A stretch of DNA of 64,000 nucleotides. Source: Guptibacillus hwajinpoensis. GTDB lineage: Bacteria; Bacillota; Bacilli; Bacillales; Guptibacillaceae. Numbering within the stretch: position 1 is the first letter of the stretch; every line of letters begins with the position of its first letter. The position numbers and the translations under genes are program-made. The notes under the pieces were generated by a model that made no database searches, was not told the origin of the DNA, and worked only from the letters and a program-made list of their open reading frames with translations. The stretch covers positions 169,385-233,384 of the forward strand of contig NZ_JAIVKU010000006.1 in NCBI RefSeq assembly GCF_020524165.1, read 5' to 3'. Shown here in pieces: positions 15,799 through 23,123 of this stretch.

Positions 15799-16245
15799 AT
15801 GAAAATAAAACATATAAAAAAGAACTTTCCTTATAATCTTCTACTTGAAGCTGATCCATCTTCCGCTCATATTTAGCGTTATTTGAGAGAAGGATATTGT
15901 TACGTGGCAGTGGAGAAAGAAGAAATCATTGGGGTCTATGTACTAGTGAAAAAAGATGAGAACAAAATGGAGATTATGAATCTTGCTGTAAGAGAGAATA
16001 AAAGGGGACAGGGGTTAGGGAAGGCCCTTATTCATGATGCCATTCAAAGGTCTGCAGATCATGGCGCAAAGAAGGTTGTGATCGGTACTGGTAATTCGAG
16101 TCTCGGTCAATTAGCGCTCTATCAAAAATGCCATTTTCGGATCACAGAAATAATTGAAGGATTTTTTGATAACTATCCGGAGCCGATTATCGAAAACGGA
16201 ATTCTTTGTCGGGATATGATTCGACTATGTTACGAAATAGACTAA
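15799..16245 (+). pseudogene. GNAT acetyltransferase gene interrupted by an in-frame amber codon
   Basis: Read from the ATG at 15799, which follows AAAGGAG, the frame codes 25 residues (MKIKHIKKNFPYNLLLEADP...), meets TAG at 15874-15876, and then continues uninterrupted to 16245. The downstream part has the acetyl-CoA-binding signature of GNAT enzymes (LAVRENKRGQGLGKALI) and the terminal strand YQKCHFRITE. Full length would be about 148 residues, normal for the family, so the gene looks recently inactivated by a point mutation (for example CAG to TAG). Re-initiation at TTG 15883 would give a 120-residue remainder without the first strand and helix. The remainder's reading frame shows no other damage. 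Confidence 0.75.
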
Positions 16246-16287
16246 GCAAGGTCCATTTTCTAATTAGGGGGAAATCGAACTTTTGAG

Positions 16288-16318
16288 AAGACCGTCTGAG
16301 AAGATGGTCTTTTTTTTG
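16288..16318 (+). terminator. Rho-independent terminator
   Basis: AAGACCGTCT and AGATGGTCTT form a stem with one G-U pair, followed by a run of T. It lies upstream of the chosen start of the sigma-54 activator. Confidence 0.7.
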
Positions 16319-16417
16319 CTGAAACCAAGATCAATGCAGACAAATGATAGTCTGTTAAAAGAACGATGTGCTTTCAATGTTACAATGGTTAATAGAAGAG
16401 ATAAAGGAGTGGCTAAC

Positions 16418-17782
16418 GTGAAACCCGGTGTGCTTACTAAGAAGTGCAGTATGTTAGAGACAATAATTGATAACGCTTACGAATGGCTTGTCGTTGTAGA
16501 TAAGGACGGCATTATTGATTTTATGAACAAAACGTATTGTGAATTTCTAGACGTAGACAGCTCTTATGTTGTTGGCATGCACGTCACGGATGTGATTGAA
16601 AATACACGCATGCATATTGTTGCAAAGAGTGGAAAGATTGAACTGGCTGATTTGCAGTATATTCGTGGGAATTATATGATCGCGAACCGCGTTCCTCTTT
16701 ATTATGAAAACGAACTAATCGGGGCAGTAGGTACAGTTATCTTTCGAGATACAGAGCAATGGAAGCAAATGAATACGCATATCAAAGTGTTGCTTTCTGA
16801 ACTCGAATATTACCGAAGTGGCTCCTCGAAGGAGAATGGTGCTAGTTATTCTTTAAATGATATCGTTGGAGTATCAGATGCGATTCAACGATTAAAAGAA
16901 AAGGTGAAGCAGGTGGCAAGTGGAAATGTGTCTGTTCTAATACGTGGTGAAAGTGGCACTGGAAAGGAATTGTTTGCTCATAGCATTCATCAATTAAGTG
17001 AGCGAAGTAATCGTCCTTTTATTAAAGTCAACTGTGGTGCAATACCCGACCAACTACTTGAGTCAGAACTTTTTGGCTATGAAGAAGGTGCGTTTACTGG
17101 AGCAAAAAAAGGAGGGAAACCAGGTAAATTCGAGCTTGCCAATACGGGGACGATCTTTCTTGACGAAATTGGGGACATGCCAGCTAACATGCAGGTTAAG
17201 CTATTACGTGTCCTGCAGGATCGAGAAGTAGAACGAGTAGGCGGAGTATCACCGAAAAAAGTAGATGTACGAGTAATAGCCGCTACAAATCGACCTCTTG
17301 AAACGATGGTTGAAGAACGGCGTTTTCGTGAAGATTTATTTTATCGTATTAATGTCATGCAATTATACATTCCTCCGTTAAGAGAACGAATTCAGGATGT
17401 AAAACCTCTAGCAGATTCCTTTGTTAAGAAAATCTCTATTAAAGCTGGGAAGCGCGTTGATGGGATTGAGGAAGCAGCAGTTCAATTATTATGGGAACAT
17501 AATTGGCCTGGAAATGCGCGTGAGCTAGAAAATGCAATGGAAGCAGCAGTTCATTTAACGCGTAAAAATACGATTGAACCTCTATCACTGCCAGACTATT
17601 TAAAAGATAATGAGGGGCTCATAGCGGGTAATCGTAATTTAAAAGCGATACTTGAAGAAGCAGAGTCAGAAGCAATTCGGAAAACGCTCATTCAATGTGA
17701 AAATGATAAAATCACTGCGGCTGAAATACTTGGTATAGGGAAAACGAGCTTATATGACAAGATTAAGAAATATAATCTTTAA
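16418..17782 (+). CDS. Sigma-54-dependent activator: PAS, AAA+, Fis-type HTH
   Basis: A 454-residue enhancer-binding protein. The N-terminal third is a PAS domain (ETIIDNAYEWLVVVDKDGIIDFMNKTYCEF); no receiver domain is present, so it probably senses a small molecule directly. The AAA+ domain has Walker A GESGTGKE (about residue 175), the sigma-54 contact loop GAFTGA (about 223) and Walker B TIFLDEIGD. A Fis-type helix-turn-helix ends the protein (KITAAEILGIGKTSLYDKIKKY). I start at GTG 16418 after AAAGGAG; the longer open frame would cross a terminator. It lies just before a -24/-12 promoter driving the ketone-body operon, its evident target. Confidence 0.92.
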   Translation: MKPGVLTKKCSMLETIIDNAYEWLVVVDKDGIIDFMNKTYCEFLDVDSSYVVGMHVTDVIENTRMHIVAKSGKIELADLQYIRGNYMIANRVPLYYENELIGAVGTVIFRDTEQWKQMNTHIKVLLSELEYYRSGSSKENGASYSLNDIVGVSDAIQRLKEKVKQVASGNVSVLIRGESGTGKELFAHSIHQLSERSNRPFIKVNCGAIPDQLLESELFGYEEGAFTGAKKGGKPGKFELANTGTIFLDEIGDMPANMQVKLLRVLQDREVERVGGVSPKKVDVRVIAATNRPLETMVEERRFREDLFYRINVMQLYIPPLRERIQDVKPLADSFVKKISIKAGKRVDGIEEAAVQLLWEHNWPGNARELENAMEAAVHLTRKNTIEPLSLPDYLKDNEGLIAGNRNLKAILEEAESEAIRKTLIQCENDKITAAEILGIGKTSLYDKIKKYNL

Positions 17783-17830
17783 AGAAATTCCAGAATTCCG
17801 GAATCTATTCCGGAATTCTGGAATTTCTTT
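17781..17830. repeat. Perfect 24-bp-arm palindrome: terminator and possible enhancer site
   Basis: Arms of 24 bases with a 2-base centre (CT) contain repeated TTCCGGAA and GAATTC units. The right arm runs into a stretch of T, so it can terminate the activator transcript. It overlaps the activator's stop codon and lies 137 bases before the -24 element. TTCCG/CGGAA units recur at 17885-17900. A dual role as activator binding site is possible. Confidence 0.75.
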
Positions 17831-17884
17831 TTTTCTAGAATAAGATGACGTTTTGACGATTTAATAAAAATTTTTCATTGTTTT

Positions 17885-17900
17885 TTCCGAAAAAACGGAA
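17885..17900. promoter_or_regulatory. Candidate upstream activating sequence
   Basis: TTCCG, six A, CGGAA: a 5-bp inverted repeat sharing its half-site with the large palindrome upstream. It lies 66 bases before the -24 element, a suitable place for an enhancer-binding protein. Confidence 0.4.
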
Positions 17901-17931
17901 TGTGCGAAATAAGAATAAATGACACAAACGT

Positions 17932-17945
17932 TGAATGCGCTTACA
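17932..17945 (+). promoter_or_regulatory. cre box upstream of the sigma-54 promoter
   Basis: TGAATGCGCTTACA matches the cre consensus TGWAANCGNTNWCA at 13 of 14 positions. It lies between the candidate enhancer and the -24 element, so CcpA bound here could hinder activation when sugars are abundant. Confidence 0.6.
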
Positions 17946-17966
17946 TTTCTGTGAACAATTCAATTG

Positions 17967-17981
17967 TGGCACGATTCTTGC
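17967..17981 (+). promoter_or_regulatory. Sigma-54 (-24/-12) promoter
   Basis: TGGCAC, 5 bases, TTGC (then A): the full consensus with exact spacing. Transcription should start near 17993, about 25 bases before the first CoA-transferase gene. Confidence 0.92.
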
Positions 17982-18017
17982 AATATATTACGGAGAAGAC
18001 AAAAAGGAGTTGTGATG

Positions 18018-18710
18018 ATGAAAAAACATTATATGAATGGTTATGATGCAGTAAGCGAAATTGCTGATGGATCGACTTTAATGGTTGGTGGCTTTGGGCT
18101 AGTAGGCATTCCTGAGCAAATGATTTTAGGGTTAGTAGAATCAGGTGCTAAAAACCTGACGATTATCTCAAATAACTGTGGTGTAGATGATTGGGGGCTT
18201 GGGCTTCTACTTAAAAACCACCAAATTAAAAAGATGATCGGGTCCTACGTGGGAGAAAACAAAGAGTTTGAACGGCAGGTGCTATCAGGCGAACTTGAAG
18301 TTGAGTTAATTCCACAGGGAACACTTGCTGAAAGAATTCGAGCTGGCGGTGCGGGGATTCCCGCTTTTTATACACCAGCAGGGGTTGGTACGAAGGTAGC
18401 AGAAGGGAAAGAAACACGAGTGTTTCACGGGAAAGAATACGTTTTAGAGCACGCCTTATATGCAGACTACAGTCTGATTCGAGCTTGTCTGGCGGATGAG
18501 GCAGGGAATCTTATTTATAACAAGACAGCGCGTAACTTTAATCCAATGATCGCTGCTGCAGGAAAAATCACATTAGCTGAAGTTGAGAACATCGTGGCTA
18601 CAGGGAATCTGAATGCTGATCAGATTCATACGCCAGGAATTTATGTTCAGGGTCTTCTCGAAGCAAAGCAGGAGAAACGGATCGAACGAAAAACCATTCG
18701 AAACGGATAG
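18018..18710 (+). CDS. scoA: Succinyl-CoA:acetoacetate CoA-transferase subunit A
   Basis: A 230-residue alpha subunit of the 3-oxoacid CoA-transferase family: it begins KKHYMNGYDAVSEIADGSTLMVGGFGLVGIPEQMI, with the GGFG loop typical of subunit A, and later GVGTKVAEGKE. With subunit B it transfers CoA to acetoacetate in the cytoplasm. The start is ATG 18018 (or the adjacent ATG 18015) after AAAGGAG; a longer frame back to 17964 would overlap the promoter. It is the first gene of the operon, 11 bases before subunit B. The AtoDA (acetyl-CoA-dependent) type cannot be excluded, but the ketone-body context fits either. Confidence 0.9.
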   Translation: MKKHYMNGYDAVSEIADGSTLMVGGFGLVGIPEQMILGLVESGAKNLTIISNNCGVDDWGLGLLLKNHQIKKMIGSYVGENKEFERQVLSGELEVELIPQGTLAERIRAGGAGIPAFYTPAGVGTKVAEGKETRVFHGKEYVLEHALYADYSLIRACLADEAGNLIYNKTARNFNPMIAAAGKITLAEVENIVATGNLNADQIHTPGIYVQGLLEAKQEKRIERKTIRNG

Positions 18711-18721
18711 GAGAGATTGGG

Positions 18722-19390
18722 ATGAGGCAAACAAAAAGTAACGTACGGGAACGGATAGCTAGAAGAGCGGAACAAGAAATTAAGAGCGGTTATTATGTGA
18801 ACCTTGGAATCGGTATACCCACGCTTATTGCGAACTACATATCAGAGGATAAAGAGATTGTCCTTCAATCTGAAAATGGTCTTCTTGGTATTGGTGAATA
18901 TCCAGAAGAGAATGAGGTGGACCCGGATCTCATCAATGCCGGGAAAGAGACTGTAACAGAAATACAAGGAGCTTCTTATTTCGATAGTGCAGAATCGTTT
19001 GGAATGATTCGAGGCGGTCACGTCGATCTTGCGATACTTGGTGGGATGGAAGTATCAGAAGAGGGTGACCTTGCAAATTGGATGATACCAGGAAAAATGA
19101 TTAAAGGGATGGGCGGGGCGATGGATCTTGTTCATGGAGCAAAGAAAATTACGGTCATCATGGACCATGTAAACAAAGACGGTGCTCCTAAAATCGTGAA
19201 AAACTGTTCGCTCCCATTGACAGGAAAAAGCGTAGTCAATCGTATTATTACGGATCGAGCGGTACTAGACGTAACAGATAATGGGTTAGTGGTGCAAGAA
19301 ATTGCCTCTGGATACACATTGGACGATATCAGGAATTCAACAGAGCCTGTCATCCATGTGTCATCAACAGTTCAGTATGATGCGTATTAA
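18722..19390 (+). CDS. scoB: Succinyl-CoA:acetoacetate CoA-transferase subunit B
   Basis: A 222-residue beta subunit. The catalytic glutamate lies in LQSENGLLG, the classic signature of CoA-transferase subunit B, and GIGIPTLIANYI near the N-terminus is the oxyanion region. It completes the enzyme encoded by the upstream gene. The ATG follows GGAGAGATTGGG; 15 bases separate it from the permease gene. Confidence 0.92.
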   Translation: MRQTKSNVRERIARRAEQEIKSGYYVNLGIGIPTLIANYISEDKEIVLQSENGLLGIGEYPEENEVDPDLINAGKETVTEIQGASYFDSAESFGMIRGGHVDLAILGGMEVSEEGDLANWMIPGKMIKGMGGAMDLVHGAKKITVIMDHVNKDGAPKIVKNCSLPLTGKSVVNRIITDRAVLDVTDNGLVVQEIASGYTLDDIRNSTEPVIHVSSTVQYDAY

Positions 19391-19405
19391 AAAGGGGGAA
19401 AAACG

Positions 19406-20725
19406 ATGTTAAGTATGATTGGTTTAATTGGTGGGTTACTACTTCTTATTTATCTCACGATGAAAGGAATGAATTTGCTTGTTGCGGGACCACTTTGCGC
19501 TATAGTAGTGGCGGTTCTAAGTGGATTGCCGCTTTTTCCGCAACTTGTTGAAGAAGGAGCTCCGAACTTCGTGGGTAACTACATGGGCGGGTTTGCAGGT
19601 TTTGTTGCCTCGTGGTTTCCTATGTTTTTACTCGGAGCAATATTTGGCAAAGTGATGGAAGATAGCGGTGCAGCAGATAGCGTCTCTAAGTGGGTTGTAT
19701 CAAAGCTTGGATTAAAGCAGGCTGTGCTAGCCATTGTCCTTGCTTGTGCGATCTTAACATATGGTGGAGTTAGTCTATTCGTTGTCGCATTCTCTGTTTA
19801 TCCAATGGCAGTTAGTTTATTTAAACAGGCAGATTTGCCACGTCGCTTTATACCAGCTACCCTTGCATTTGGTTCGGTAACATTTACGATGACATCTGCA
19901 GGATCGCCTGAAATTCAAAATTGGATTCCAATTGAGTATTTAAATACGAGTCCCTATGCAGGTTGGGAAGTAAGCTTAATTGTGGCATTATTTATGGCGC
20001 TGTTTGGCTATTGGTGGTTAAAACGTATGATTTCAAAAGCTGTTGCGAAAGGAGAGCGATTTGAAGCGAGGAAAGAGGATCCAGAAGTGGAGAATCGTCC
20101 GCTTCCAAACCCATTACTTGGACTCGTCCCGCTTCTTATCGTATTAATTATTTCATTCATATTCCATGATAGCTTAAAGCAATCAGCGCTAATTATTGCT
20201 TTACTTGGGGGAATTGTTGCTACTTATTTATTGAATCGGAAATACTTCGAGAACTTTGGAGGCGCTGTTTCAGATGGTACGCTCGGGGCATTAATAGCAA
20301 TCGGAAATACAGCGGCAGTGGTAGGTTTTGGTGGTGTTGCTAAGGCTGTTCCAGCATTTGAAACAGCTGTTGATTTTATGACTGGTATTCCTGGAAGTCC
20401 TCTCATTGGGGGAGCCATTGCAGTAAGTGTGATTGCTGGATTAACAGGATCAGCATCTGGTGGCCAGGTCATTGCCCTGCCAATCCTTGCTCCTCACTAT
20501 ATTGATGCTGGTGTGAATCCAGAAGCGCTCCACCGTACGATTGCCATCTCATCTGGTGCACTTGATTCACTGCCTCATAATGGTTACGTTGTGACAACAA
20601 TTCGGGCTATTTGTGGCGAATCACACCAGGATGCGTACGGAGCAGTGGGTGCGCTGACGGTCATCGTCCCTCTTATTGGGCTTGCCCTTGCGATCGTATT
20701 ATTCAGTCTTGGACTTGGAATTTAG
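19406..20725 (+). CDS. GntP-family permease, probable 3-hydroxybutyrate/short acid importer
   Basis: A 439-residue membrane protein with about 12 spans of the GntP/H+ symporter family (N-terminal MIGLIGGLLLLIYLTMKGMNLLVAGPLCAIVVA, C-terminal SGALDSLPHNGYVVTTI). Family members import gluconate and other small hydroxy acids with protons. Position between the CoA-transferase and the hydroxybutyrate dehydrogenase genes suggests uptake of 3-hydroxybutyrate or acetoacetate; this is inference from context. AAGGGGGAAAAACG precedes the ATG. Confidence 0.85.
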   Translation: MLSMIGLIGGLLLLIYLTMKGMNLLVAGPLCAIVVAVLSGLPLFPQLVEEGAPNFVGNYMGGFAGFVASWFPMFLLGAIFGKVMEDSGAADSVSKWVVSKLGLKQAVLAIVLACAILTYGGVSLFVVAFSVYPMAVSLFKQADLPRRFIPATLAFGSVTFTMTSAGSPEIQNWIPIEYLNTSPYAGWEVSLIVALFMALFGYWWLKRMISKAVAKGERFEARKEDPEVENRPLPNPLLGLVPLLIVLIISFIFHDSLKQSALIIALLGGIVATYLLNRKYFENFGGAVSDGTLGALIAIGNTAAVVGFGGVAKAVPAFETAVDFMTGIPGSPLIGGAIAVSVIAGLTGSASGGQVIALPILAPHYIDAGVNPEALHRTIAISSGALDSLPHNGYVVTTIRAICGESHQDAYGAVGALTVIVPLIGLALAIVLFSLGLGI

Positions 20726-20746
20726 TATGACGAAGGAGGAACTTTT

Positions 20747-21526
20747 TTGTTAGTTGATAAAAAAGTAGTCGTTATTACTGGGGCAGCTAGTGGGATCGGG
20801 AAAGAACTAGCGCGAGTGTTTGCAGAGAATGGTGCAAAGGTTATCCTCAGTGATTTGGATGAGGATAAGGTAAAAAGGGCGGCAGCTGAATTAAAGGAAA
20901 GCGGTATGAATACGATAGGAATACGCTGTGATGTAACGAAGGAAAGGGAAGTAGACGCATTATTTAATCAAACGCTGAACTCGTATGATCGGATAGATGT
21001 TTTGATTAACAACGCAGGGCTTCAACACGTTGCAAATATCGAACGTTTCCCAACAGAGAAGTTTGAACTGTTAACCAAAGTGATGCTTATTGCCCCATTT
21101 ATTGCGACTAAGCTTGTCTTTCCAATCATGAAGAAACAAAAATGTGGACGAATCATTAACATGTCTTCTATCAATGGACTTGTTGGCTTCTCTGGAAAAG
21201 CTGCTTACAATAGTGCAAAACATGGTGTAATTGGACTTACAAAAGTAGCTGCACTCGAAGGCGCAGAAGATGGCATTACGGTAAATGCTGTTTGCCCTGG
21301 GTATGTCGATACCCCATTGGTAAGAGGTCAGCTTGAAGATTTAGCTAAAAGTAGAGAAGTGGCGTTAGAAAGCGTACTTGAAGAAGTGATCTATCCGCTC
21401 GTTCCACAAAAACGTCTCTTAACAGTTCAGGAAATTGCGGACTATACGATGTTTCTAGCAAGCGACAAGGCAAAAGGCATCACAGGTCAGGCAGTTGTCA
21501 TTGATGGAGGATACACAGCACAATAA
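20747..21526 (+). CDS. bdhA: 3-hydroxybutyrate dehydrogenase (SDR family)
   Basis: A 259-residue SDR with TGAASGIG cofactor motif (residues 11-18), NNAGLQHV, catalytic Ser in NMSSINGL, YNSAKH (Tyr-x3-Lys) and PGYVDTPLV. An Asp after the second strand (LSDLDED) indicates NAD+. NNAGLQHV and VRGQL are typical of D-3-hydroxybutyrate dehydrogenases, which oxidise 3-hydroxybutyrate to acetoacetate. TTG start, 6 bases after AAGGAGGA. It is the fourth gene of the sigma-54 operon; acetoacetate then goes to the CoA-transferase and thiolase encoded beside it. Confidence 0.88.
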   Translation: MLVDKKVVVITGAASGIGKELARVFAENGAKVILSDLDEDKVKRAAAELKESGMNTIGIRCDVTKEREVDALFNQTLNSYDRIDVLINNAGLQHVANIERFPTEKFELLTKVMLIAPFIATKLVFPIMKKQKCGRIINMSSINGLVGFSGKAAYNSAKHGVIGLTKVAALEGAEDGITVNAVCPGYVDTPLVRGQLEDLAKSREVALESVLEEVIYPLVPQKRLLTVQEIADYTMFLASDKAKGITGQAVVIDGGYTAQ

Positions 21527-21585
21527 ATTGTTGGAGTAAAATCAGATCAGATTTAAATCGAATGAGCTATCATTAGAATAAAAAG

Positions 21586-21615
21586 TTGTAAACGCTTTCC
21601 TTTTATTTGTAGAAT
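21586..21615 (+). promoter_or_regulatory. Promoter with overlapping cre box before the thiolase gene
   Basis: TTGTAA (21586-21591), 18-base spacer, TAGAAT (21610-21615). A cre box TGTAAACGCTTTCC (13 of 14 consensus positions) lies at 21587-21600, covering the -35, a classic repression position. Confidence 0.6.
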
Positions 21616-21637
21616 AGAGGAGAATGGAGGGGAAAAC

Positions 21638-22816
21638 ATGAAAGACGTTTTAATTTTGGAAGGTGCAAGAACGCCATTTGGGTCATTTGGAGGTTCACTT
21701 AAGGATATTAGTCCAACCGATTTAGGGATTACGGCAAGTAAGGAAGCGCTAAGAAAAAGCCAGCTAGAGGCTAGAGAAATTGATCTTACTGTGATTGGAA
21801 ATGTCATTCATTCAACATCAAATGCCTCTTATCTTGCACGTCATATTGCCCTTGGGACAGGAATACCAATCGAAAGTCCGGCGTTAACAGTGAATCGTCT
21901 ATGTGGATCTGGCATGCAAGCCGTTATATCAGCAGCTCAATCCATTATGATGGGAGATGGGCAAACAGCCCTTGCAGGTGGGGCTGAGAATATGAGCTTA
22001 TCTCCTTATACCTTAAGAGAAAGTCGGTTTGGAGCTAAAATGGGCGCTCCGAAAATGGATGATATGCTGTTGGCGACCTTAACAGATGAGTATACCGGAA
22101 CAGGAATGGGGATAACGGGAGAGAACCTTGCAGTAAAGTATGGAATTTCTAGAGAAGATCAGGATGAATTCGCAACCCAAAGTCAGCAAAAAGCAGCCGA
22201 AGCAAGAGAAAAAGGCTTGTTTGCAGACGAAATTGCCCCTGTTGAGATAAAAGGAAAGAAAGGGTTTGAAAGCTTTTCGATTGATGAGCATATTCGTGAA
22301 GGAACGACAGCCGAAAAGCTAGCTAATTTAAAACCAGCTTTTAAAAAAGATGGAACTGTCACTGGTGGAAATGCAAGTGGAATTAACGATGGAGCAGCAT
22401 CGGTTGTATTAGCAGGAGAAGATTTCGTTACGTCAAAGAATCTTAAGCCTCTTGCTCGCATTGTTTCATGGGGGATAGCAGGTGTAGATCCTTCGATCAT
22501 GGGAATTGGACCGGTTCCAGCTATTCGACAAGCATTGGATAAGGCAGGAATGACGATGCAGGAGATGGACTTGATTGAAGTGAATGAAGCATTTGCGGCT
22601 CAGTATTTAGCAGTTGAAAAAGAACTTGAGCTTGATCGTTCACGTGTGAATGTGAACGGCGGGGCGATCGCTTTAGGACATCCGGTCGGTGCCAGTGGGA
22701 CTAGAGTACTTTATACATTGATAAAAGAATTGAGACGTAGAAATGGAAAATATGGCGTTGCTTCACTATGTATTGGTGGAGGACAGGGAATTGCTATAGT
22801 TGTTGAAGTGAACTAA
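21638..22816 (+). CDS. Acetyl-CoA acetyltransferase (thiolase)
   Basis: A 392-residue thiolase. The acyl-accepting cysteine is in NRLCGSGMQ (near residue 88), the catalytic His in GGAIALGHPVGASG, and the second Cys in CIGGGQG. It cleaves acetoacetyl-CoA with CoA into two acetyl-CoA (or the reverse). It lies 111 bases after the dehydrogenase gene with its own sigma-A promoter and cre box, so it can be expressed apart from the sigma-54 operon while completing the same pathway. GGAGGGGAAAAC precedes the ATG. Confidence 0.92.
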   Translation: MKDVLILEGARTPFGSFGGSLKDISPTDLGITASKEALRKSQLEAREIDLTVIGNVIHSTSNASYLARHIALGTGIPIESPALTVNRLCGSGMQAVISAAQSIMMGDGQTALAGGAENMSLSPYTLRESRFGAKMGAPKMDDMLLATLTDEYTGTGMGITGENLAVKYGISREDQDEFATQSQQKAAEAREKGLFADEIAPVEIKGKKGFESFSIDEHIREGTTAEKLANLKPAFKKDGTVTGGNASGINDGAASVVLAGEDFVTSKNLKPLARIVSWGIAGVDPSIMGIGPVPAIRQALDKAGMTMQEMDLIEVNEAFAAQYLAVEKELELDRSRVNVNGGAIALGHPVGASGTRVLYTLIKELRRRNGKYGVASLCIGGGQGIAIVVEVN

Positions 22817-22830
22817 TTTGTCAGAAAACA

Positions 22831-22859
22831 TTGCCAATTAAATGCAAGTTGCGTATACT
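22831..22859 (+). promoter_or_regulatory. Sigma-A promoter of the leader-attenuator region
   Basis: TTGCCA (22831-22836), 17-base spacer, TATACT (22854-22859), giving a start near 22866 and a leader of about 258 bases before the GTPase gene. Confidence 0.7.
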
Positions 22860-22893
22860 AAAAGTACTAACAAACGGAAAGGGGTTGTGCCTT

Positions 22894-22953
22894 ATGGTAA
22901 ATGACAAAAAGAATTCGCTGTTAATTTCATATCGTGCACAGTCCAAATGGTAG
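22894..22953 (+). CDS. Leader peptide of the attenuator, 19 residues
   Basis: A short frame, MVNDKK...SYRAQSKW then TAG, starts 28 bases after the predicted transcription start behind AAAGGGG. Its last codons (GCA CAG TCC AAA TGG) are the left arm of an RNA structure that competes with a downstream terminator. This is the arrangement of translated leader peptides in ribosome-mediated attenuators. Translating to the stop codon would keep the competing structure open and favour termination; stalling earlier, or not translating, would free it. Not recognised as a known leader peptide. Confidence 0.5.
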   Translation: MVNDKKNSLLISYRAQSKW

Positions 22954-23027
22954 GGTGAGAAAGCATCCTTATATCTGTTTTAATAAGATCAAAACCATGG
23001 ACTGTGCATACATGTCCATGGTTTTTT
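22935..23027 (+). promoter_or_regulatory. Transcription attenuator: antiterminator and terminator hairpins
   Basis: The terminator is a perfect 11-bp stem (AAACCATGGAC at 22992-23002 with GTCCATGGTTT at 23014-23024) followed by T. The 10 bases TGCACAGTCC at 22935-22944 are the exact complement of 22999-23008, and ATGGT at 22947-22951 complements ACCAT at 22994-22998, so the left half of the terminator can instead pair upstream. The two structures exclude each other. Confidence 0.65.
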
Positions 23028-23123
23028 TACGTTATCAGCAAAAGAAGCTGATTGTATGAAAAGAGCCGGCATTTCTGTACGGCTCTTTGTCATACGCACA
23101 CTTATTAATCAGGAGGCTTTCAA

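Noticed and set aside
17964..18017. 18-codon extension of CoA-transferase subunit A
   Set aside because: It overlaps the sigma-54 promoter and transcription start, so it cannot be in the mRNA.
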